Below, piece by piece: positions 61,093 to 64,000 of a DNA stretch of 64,000 nt (positions within the stretch are counted from its first letter, which is position 1; each line of letters opens with the position of its first letter). Both the position numbers and the translations under genes were made by a program. This stretch comes from an uncultured Oscillospiraceae bacterium (GTDB taxonomy: Bacteria > Bacillota > Clostridia > Oscillospirales > Oscillospiraceae). The DNA lies in contig CAJOEH010000004.1 of NCBI GenBank assembly GCA_905233385.1, forward strand, positions 18,176-82,175, given 5' to 3'. The notes below the pieces were generated by a model. It had not been told where the DNA came from. It ran no database searches and worked only from the letters and a program-made list of their open reading frames with translations.

Positions 61093-61095
61093 GAC

Positions 61096-61317
61096 GGAGA
61101 GGGCAATTGGGATTTGAAAGATTAAATCCGACAGTTCAGTGAACTGTCGGGGCAACCAGTTCAAAAACTGGTTGCGACCTTAGTTTCTGCCGGAGGCAGA
61201 AACGCAAGCGAATCCCGCCCTCGTCCCACGGAATAAATCTGCTGCGCGGATCATTGGATACGCTTCGGCGTGCTTGTTTCTGCCTCCGGCAGAAACGCAA
61301 ACGAACCCCGCCCTCTC
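61096..61317. repeat. Hairpin cluster with tRNA-Ser 3'-end-like segments
   Basis: GGAGAGGGC...GGGATTTGAA (61096-61118) resembles the reverse complement of the preceding tRNA's T-arm and acceptor. Hairpins CCGACAGTTC/GAACTGTCGG (61128-61150), GCAACCAGTT/AACTGGTTGC (61152-61175) and GTTTCTGCC/GGCAGAAAC (61183-61203) follow. CGAATCCCGCCCTC (61209-61222) repeats the direct 3' end. GTTTCTGCC/GGCAGAAAC recurs at 61276-61296 and CGAACCCCGCCCTCTC at 61302-61317. No gene is present; the stretch accounts for the gap up to the GNAT gene. Confidence 0.7.
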
Positions 61318-61337
61318 TGGCTTTGGAGGAAACCGCA

Positions 61338-61961
61338 ATGCTTAAAGATTATATCATCCGCCTTGAGACGCCGGCGGACTATGAAGAAACCGAAAACCTT
61401 GTCCGAGAATCCTTCTGGAACGTCTACCGCCCGGGCTGCCTGGAGCCATACGTGCTGCACTGCCTGCGCAGCGATCCGGACTTCGTGAAGGAGCTGGATT
61501 TCGTGATGGTCAAAGACGGCAGGATCATCGGGCAGAACATCTTCATGCGCGCCAGCATTCAGGCCGACGACGGCAGGACGATCCCGATCATGACGATGGG
61601 GCCGATCTGCATCGCGCCGGAGCTGAAACGGCAGGGTTACGGCAAGGCCCTGCTGGACTATTCGCTGGAGAAGGCCGCCGCGCTCGGCGGCGGCGCGCTG
61701 TGCTTCGAGGGCAATATCGCCTTCTACGGCAAGAGCGGCTTCGACTACGCCTCGAAGTTCGGCATCCGCTACCACGGCCTGCCGGAAGGCGCGGACGCGT
61801 CGTTTTTCCTCTGCCGCGAGCTGACGCCCGGTTACCTCGGCGGCGTCACCGGCGAGTACGCCACGCCGCGCGGCTATTTCGTCGACGAGGCGGAGGCCGA
61901 GGCCTTCGACCGCCGCTTCCCGCCGAAGGAAAAGCGGAAACTGCCGGGACAGATATTCTGA
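61338..61961 (+). CDS. GNAT N-acetyltransferase
   Basis: A 207-residue acetyltransferase. It starts MLKDYIIRLETPADYEETENL and carries the core VMVKDGRIIGQNIFMRA, the acetyl-CoA pocket PICIAPELKRQGYGKALLDY (Q/R-x-x-G-x-G/A pattern RQGYGKA) and the strand FYGKSGFDYASKFGIRYHGL, typical of a YhbS/predicted N-acetyltransferase group. The acceptor is unknown. The ATG at 61338 follows GGAGG; longer frames run into the tRNA-like repeats. It lies 17 nt before an ABC exporter and is perhaps co-transcribed with it. Confidence 0.87.
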   Translation: MLKDYIIRLETPADYEETENLVRESFWNVYRPGCLEPYVLHCLRSDPDFVKELDFVMVKDGRIIGQNIFMRASIQADDGRTIPIMTMGPICIAPELKRQGYGKALLDYSLEKAAALGGGALCFEGNIAFYGKSGFDYASKFGIRYHGLPEGADASFFLCRELTPGYLGGVTGEYATPRGYFVDEAEAEAFDRRFPPKEKRKLPGQIF

Positions 61962-61978
61962 GAAATACGGAGAACCAT

Positions 61979-62893
61979 ATGGAAAACATCATTGAAATAT
62001 CAAATTTGAGTAAATCATACGGCGACGTGAAAGCGGTGCGGGATCTTTCGTTCCGCGTGAAGCGCGGCGAGCTGTTCGCGTTCCTCGGCGTGAACGGAGC
62101 AGGGAAGTCGACGACGATCTCCATGCTCTGCGGACAGCTGAAAAAGGACAGCGGCGCCATTTCGGTTTGCGGCTGCGACGTCGAAAAGGACTTCGAGCAG
62201 GTCAGCAGAAAGATCGGCGTGGTCTTCCAGAGCTCCGCGCTCGACGCGCAGCTTTCCGCCCGCGACAATCTGCGCTCTCGCGCCGCGCTCTACGGGATCA
62301 CCGGCAAAGCGTTTGCGCGGCGGTTTGCCGATCTCGCCGAAACGCTGGAATTCACGGAGTTTGCGGAACGCCCGCTTGCAAAGCTTTCCGGCGGCCAGAA
62401 ACGCAGGATCGACATCGCCCGCGCGCTTCTGCACGAGCCGGAGATCCTGATCCTCGACGAACCGACGACGGGGCTCGATCCGCAGACGCGGAAGCTCCTG
62501 TGGGACGTGATGGAACAGCTGCGCAAAGAGAACAAAATGACGGTCTTCCTCACGACGCACTACATGGAGGAGGCCGCCGACGCAGACTACGTCGTGATCA
62601 TCGACAGCGGACTGATCGCCGCCGAGGGTTCGCCGCTGGAACTGAAAAACCGATACGTCGGCGATTATATCACGCTGTACGGCGCGGCCGAAGCGGAGAT
62701 CGCCGCGCTCGGCCTGCCCTTTGAGAAGCTGCGCGACGGCTTCCGCATTTCGGTCCCGAACACCGAAGAGGTGACCGCGCTGATCGTTTCGCACCCGGAT
62801 CTGTTCCGCGACTACGAAGTGGCCAAGGGCAAAATGGACGACGTTTTCCTCGCCGTCACCGGCAAGAACCTTCCGGGAGGTGCGCTGAAATGA
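61979..62893 (+). CDS. ABC-2 exporter ATP-binding protein (DrrA/CcmA type)
   Basis: A 304-residue ATPase with Walker A LGVNGAGKSTT, Q-loop VFQSSALDAQLS, signature LSGGQKRRIDIARAL, Walker [12 protein letters not shown] and switch histidine in TTHYMEEA. The C-terminal 80 residues after SGLIAAEGSPLELKNRY form the extension usual in DrrA-type drug and polysaccharide exporters. GGAG precedes the ATG. Its stop overlaps the permease start as ATGA. The pair is a complete ABC-2 exporter of unknown substrate. Confidence 0.92.
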   Translation: MENIIEISNLSKSYGDVKAVRDLSFRVKRGELFAFLGVNGAGKSTTISMLCGQLKKDSGAISVCGCDVEKDFEQVSRKIGVVFQSSALDAQLSARDNLRSRAALYGITGKAFARRFADLAETLEFTEFAERPLAKLSGGQKRRIDIARALLHEPEILILDEPTTGLDPQTRKLLWDVMEQLRKENKMTVFLTTHYMEEAADADYVVIIDSGLIAAEGSPLELKNRYVGDYITLYGAAEAEIAALGLPFEKLRDGFRISVPNTEEVTALIVSHPDLFRDYEVAKGKMDDVFLAVTGKNLPGGALK

Positions 62894-63789
62894 GAACGCT
62901 TTCCAACGTCATCCGCAGGAATCTGAAACTGTTTTTCAAGGACAAGGGGATGTTCTTCTCCTCGCTCATCACGCCGATCATCCTGCTGGTGCTTTACGCG
63001 ACATTCCTTGCCAAAGTCTACCGCGACAGCTTCGCCTCGTCGCTGCCTGAGGGCGTCACGATCGCCGAAGAGCTTCTGAACGGAACGGTCGCAAGTATGC
63101 TGATCTCCGCGCTGCTGGCGGTCTCCTGCGTGACGGTATCCTTCTGCGCCAACCTCCTGATGATCCAGGATAAGGCCAACGGCAGCATCCGCGACTTCAC
63201 GGTCACGCCGGTCCGGCGCTCCACGCTCGCGGCAGGATACTATCTTGCCTCGGCGGCAAGTACGCTGATCGTCACGTTTTCCGCCTTCGCGCTCTGCCTC
63301 GGCTATCTTGCGACGCAGGGGTGGTATCTGTCGGCGGCGGACGTTCTGGGCGCCTCGTGCAGCGTTCTGCTGCTGACCCTGTTCGGTACGGCGCTGTCCT
63401 CCTGCATCAATTTCTTCCTGAATACGAACGGACAGGCCTCCGCGGTGGGCACGATCGTCAGCGCCGGCTACGGCTTCATCTGCGGCGCGTACATGCCGAT
63501 CGCGAGCTTCGGCGAGGGGCTGCAGAAGGTGCTTGGCTTCTTCCCGGGAACGTACGGGACCTGTCTGCTGAAGAACCACATGACGCGCGGCGTCTTTGCG
63601 GAAATGGAACGCATCGGCTTCCCGTCGCAGGTCGTCAAGGGGATCAAAGACAGCATCGACGTCAACCTGTATTTCTTCGGAAAGCAGGTGCCGCTGTCGG
63701 TCATGTTCGCCGTCCTGCTCGGCTCGGTCGTCTTCTTCACCGGCCTGTTCGTCCTGTTCCACATACTGCGCAAGAACGCGAAGAAGTAA
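62890..63789 (+). CDS. ABC-2 type transporter permease
   Basis: A 299-residue permease with six helices: about 22-42 (FFSSLITPIILLVLYATFLA), 72-98, 118-145, 150-180, 190-215 and 270-292, with a long loop after helix 1 and the ABC-2 family pattern RNLKLFFKDKGMFFSSL at the N-terminus. GGGAGGTGC precedes the ATG, which shares four bases with the end of the ATPase gene. A stable hairpin follows. It resembles DrrB-like subunits. Confidence 0.9.
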   Translation: MRTLSNVIRRNLKLFFKDKGMFFSSLITPIILLVLYATFLAKVYRDSFASSLPEGVTIAEELLNGTVASMLISALLAVSCVTVSFCANLLMIQDKANGSIRDFTVTPVRRSTLAAGYYLASAASTLIVTFSAFALCLGYLATQGWYLSAADVLGASCSVLLLTLFGTALSSCINFFLNTNGQASAVGTIVSAGYGFICGAYMPIASFGEGLQKVLGFFPGTYGTCLLKNHMTRGVFAEMERIGFPSQVVKGIKDSIDVNLYFFGKQVPLSVMFAVLLGSVVFFTGLFVLFHILRKNAKK

Positions 63790-63804
63790 ATGCGTATTTT
63801 GAAA

Positions 63805-63836
63805 CGCTCCGGCGGTCAGCCGCCGGAGCGCAATTT
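63805..63836 (+). terminator. Terminator of the ABC-2 exporter unit
   Basis: CGCTCCGGCGG-tcag-CCGCCGGAGCG is an 11-bp perfect stem followed by CAATTTT, 15 nt after the stop codon. Confidence 0.75.
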
Positions 63837-63850
63837 TCGCGACTTTGCAC

Positions 63851-63879
63851 TTGATTTTCCATGAAAAGCCTGCTATAAT
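63851..63879 (+). promoter_or_regulatory. Extended -10 promoter of tRNA-Ser(CGA)
   Basis: TTGATT (63851-63856), a 17-nt spacer ending TGC, and consensus TATAAT (63874-63879), 25 nt upstream of the tRNA. Confidence 0.75.
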
Positions 63880-63904
63880 AACCAAGCGTTTCAGAATTGC
63901 ATAC

Positions 63905-63995
63905 GGAGCGGTATCGAAGTGGTTATAACGGCCCTGACTCGAAATCAGGTGTACCGGCAACGGTACCGTGGGTTCGAATCCCACCCGCTCCGCCA
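63905..63995 (+). tRNA. tRNA-Ser (anticodon CGA)
   Basis: Acceptor arms GGAGCGG and CCGCTCC pair, with discriminator G and an encoded CCA (63993-63995). The anticodon arm CCTGA-CTCGAAA-TCAGG gives CGA, reading UCG. A long GTACCG-gcaa-CGGTAC variable arm and T-arm GTGGG-TTCGAAT-CCCAC confirm a class II serine tRNA. Confidence 0.97.
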
Positions 63996-64000
63996 AGAAT

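Noticed and set aside
60961..61164. Short minus-strand open frame over tRNA-Ser(GGA)
   Set aside because: Same tRNA mistranslation; no independent support.
60972..63995. Integrated element between the two tRNA-Ser genes
   Set aside because: The genes between them (GNAT, ABC-2 exporter) have normal composition, and there is no integrase, no clean att duplication and no phage gene; the tRNA-like segments are short and imperfect.
62812..63996. Minus-strand open frame starting inside tRNA-Ser(CGA) with an ERVGFEPT-like N-terminus
   Set aside because: That N-terminus is the familiar false translation of a tRNA 3' end; the rest is antisense to the ABC-2 permease.

Overview
The window comes from a GC-rich, low-branching Firmicute, most likely a spore-forming member of the Clostridia in the Oscillospirales/Ruminococcaceae range. 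The evidence is a YabP sporulation gene, Gram-positive PolC, a T-box in front of alaS, lipoproteins and SLH-anchored surface proteins, ribonuclease M5, type III glutamine synthetase, sigma-A promoters with N17 spacers, and strong G/C preference at third codon positions. Most of it is chromosomal housekeeping DNA; I see no prophage, plasmid, transposase or CRISPR array.

Layout. 1-5.0 kb: yabP (partial) behind a sensor-kinase-like gene on the minus strand, divergent from uvrA-radC. 5.2-9.2 kb: an FtsX-type permease and its ATPase, then a terminator and an array of small hairpins spaced by TAATGAAG. 9.2-10.7 kb: two paralogous lipoproteins on the minus strand. 10.8-13.2 kb: a small membrane protein and ruvC-ruvA-ruvB. 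13.4-14.07 kb: a zinc-ribbon gene and a duplicated hairpin block. 14.07-16.2 kb: a CapA-like lipoprotein divergent from a membrane-anchored GH25 lysozyme. 16.2-20.8 kb: a short-chain dehydrogenase, a GNAT, type III glutamine synthetase and a DUF421 protein. 20.8-23.0 kb: argD-argF. 23.4-25.1 kb: a leucine-rich-repeat/SLH surface protein. 25.1-25.8 kb: a DUF559 nuclease-like pseudogene bracketed by direct repeats. 25.8-27.5 kb: glnS. 27.7-38.2 kb: the operon pyrH-frr-uppS-cdsA-dxr-rseP-ispG-polC. 38.3-40.3 kb: a nucleoside phosphorylase, a small membrane protein and a YlmH-like S4 protein. 40.3-50.2 kb: T-box-alaS, HIT, comEC, holA, rnmV, ABC-F and mrp. 50.2-55.0 kb: a MacB-type efflux operon with two adaptors, followed by a second TAATGAAG array. 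55.3-60.9 kb: a WYL regulator, an AI-2E family exporter, and an FHA-FtsW fusion with a class B PBP. 60.9-64.0 kb: tRNA-Ser(GGA), tRNA-end-like repeats, a GNAT, an ABC-2 exporter and tRNA-Ser(CGA).

How genes work together. The pyrH-polC block links UMP supply, ribosome recycling, isoprenoid and phospholipid precursors and replication. ruvCAB, uvrA and radC are DNA repair genes. argD-argF is part of arginine synthesis. The FHA-FtsW/PBP pair should form a septal or spore-coat peptidoglycan synthase. Expression units are compact, with recurrent 8-nt overlaps between consecutive genes.

The non-genic structure is the least explained part: two TAATGAAG hairpin arrays 46 kb apart, both at the 3' ends of ABC-transporter loci; a DUF559 reading frame with one nonsense codon between direct copies of a palindromic repeat; two inverted copies of a portable repeat; and repeats behind tRNA-Ser that carry imperfect copies of its 3' end. 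Product names come from reading translated motifs by eye; no database search was run.
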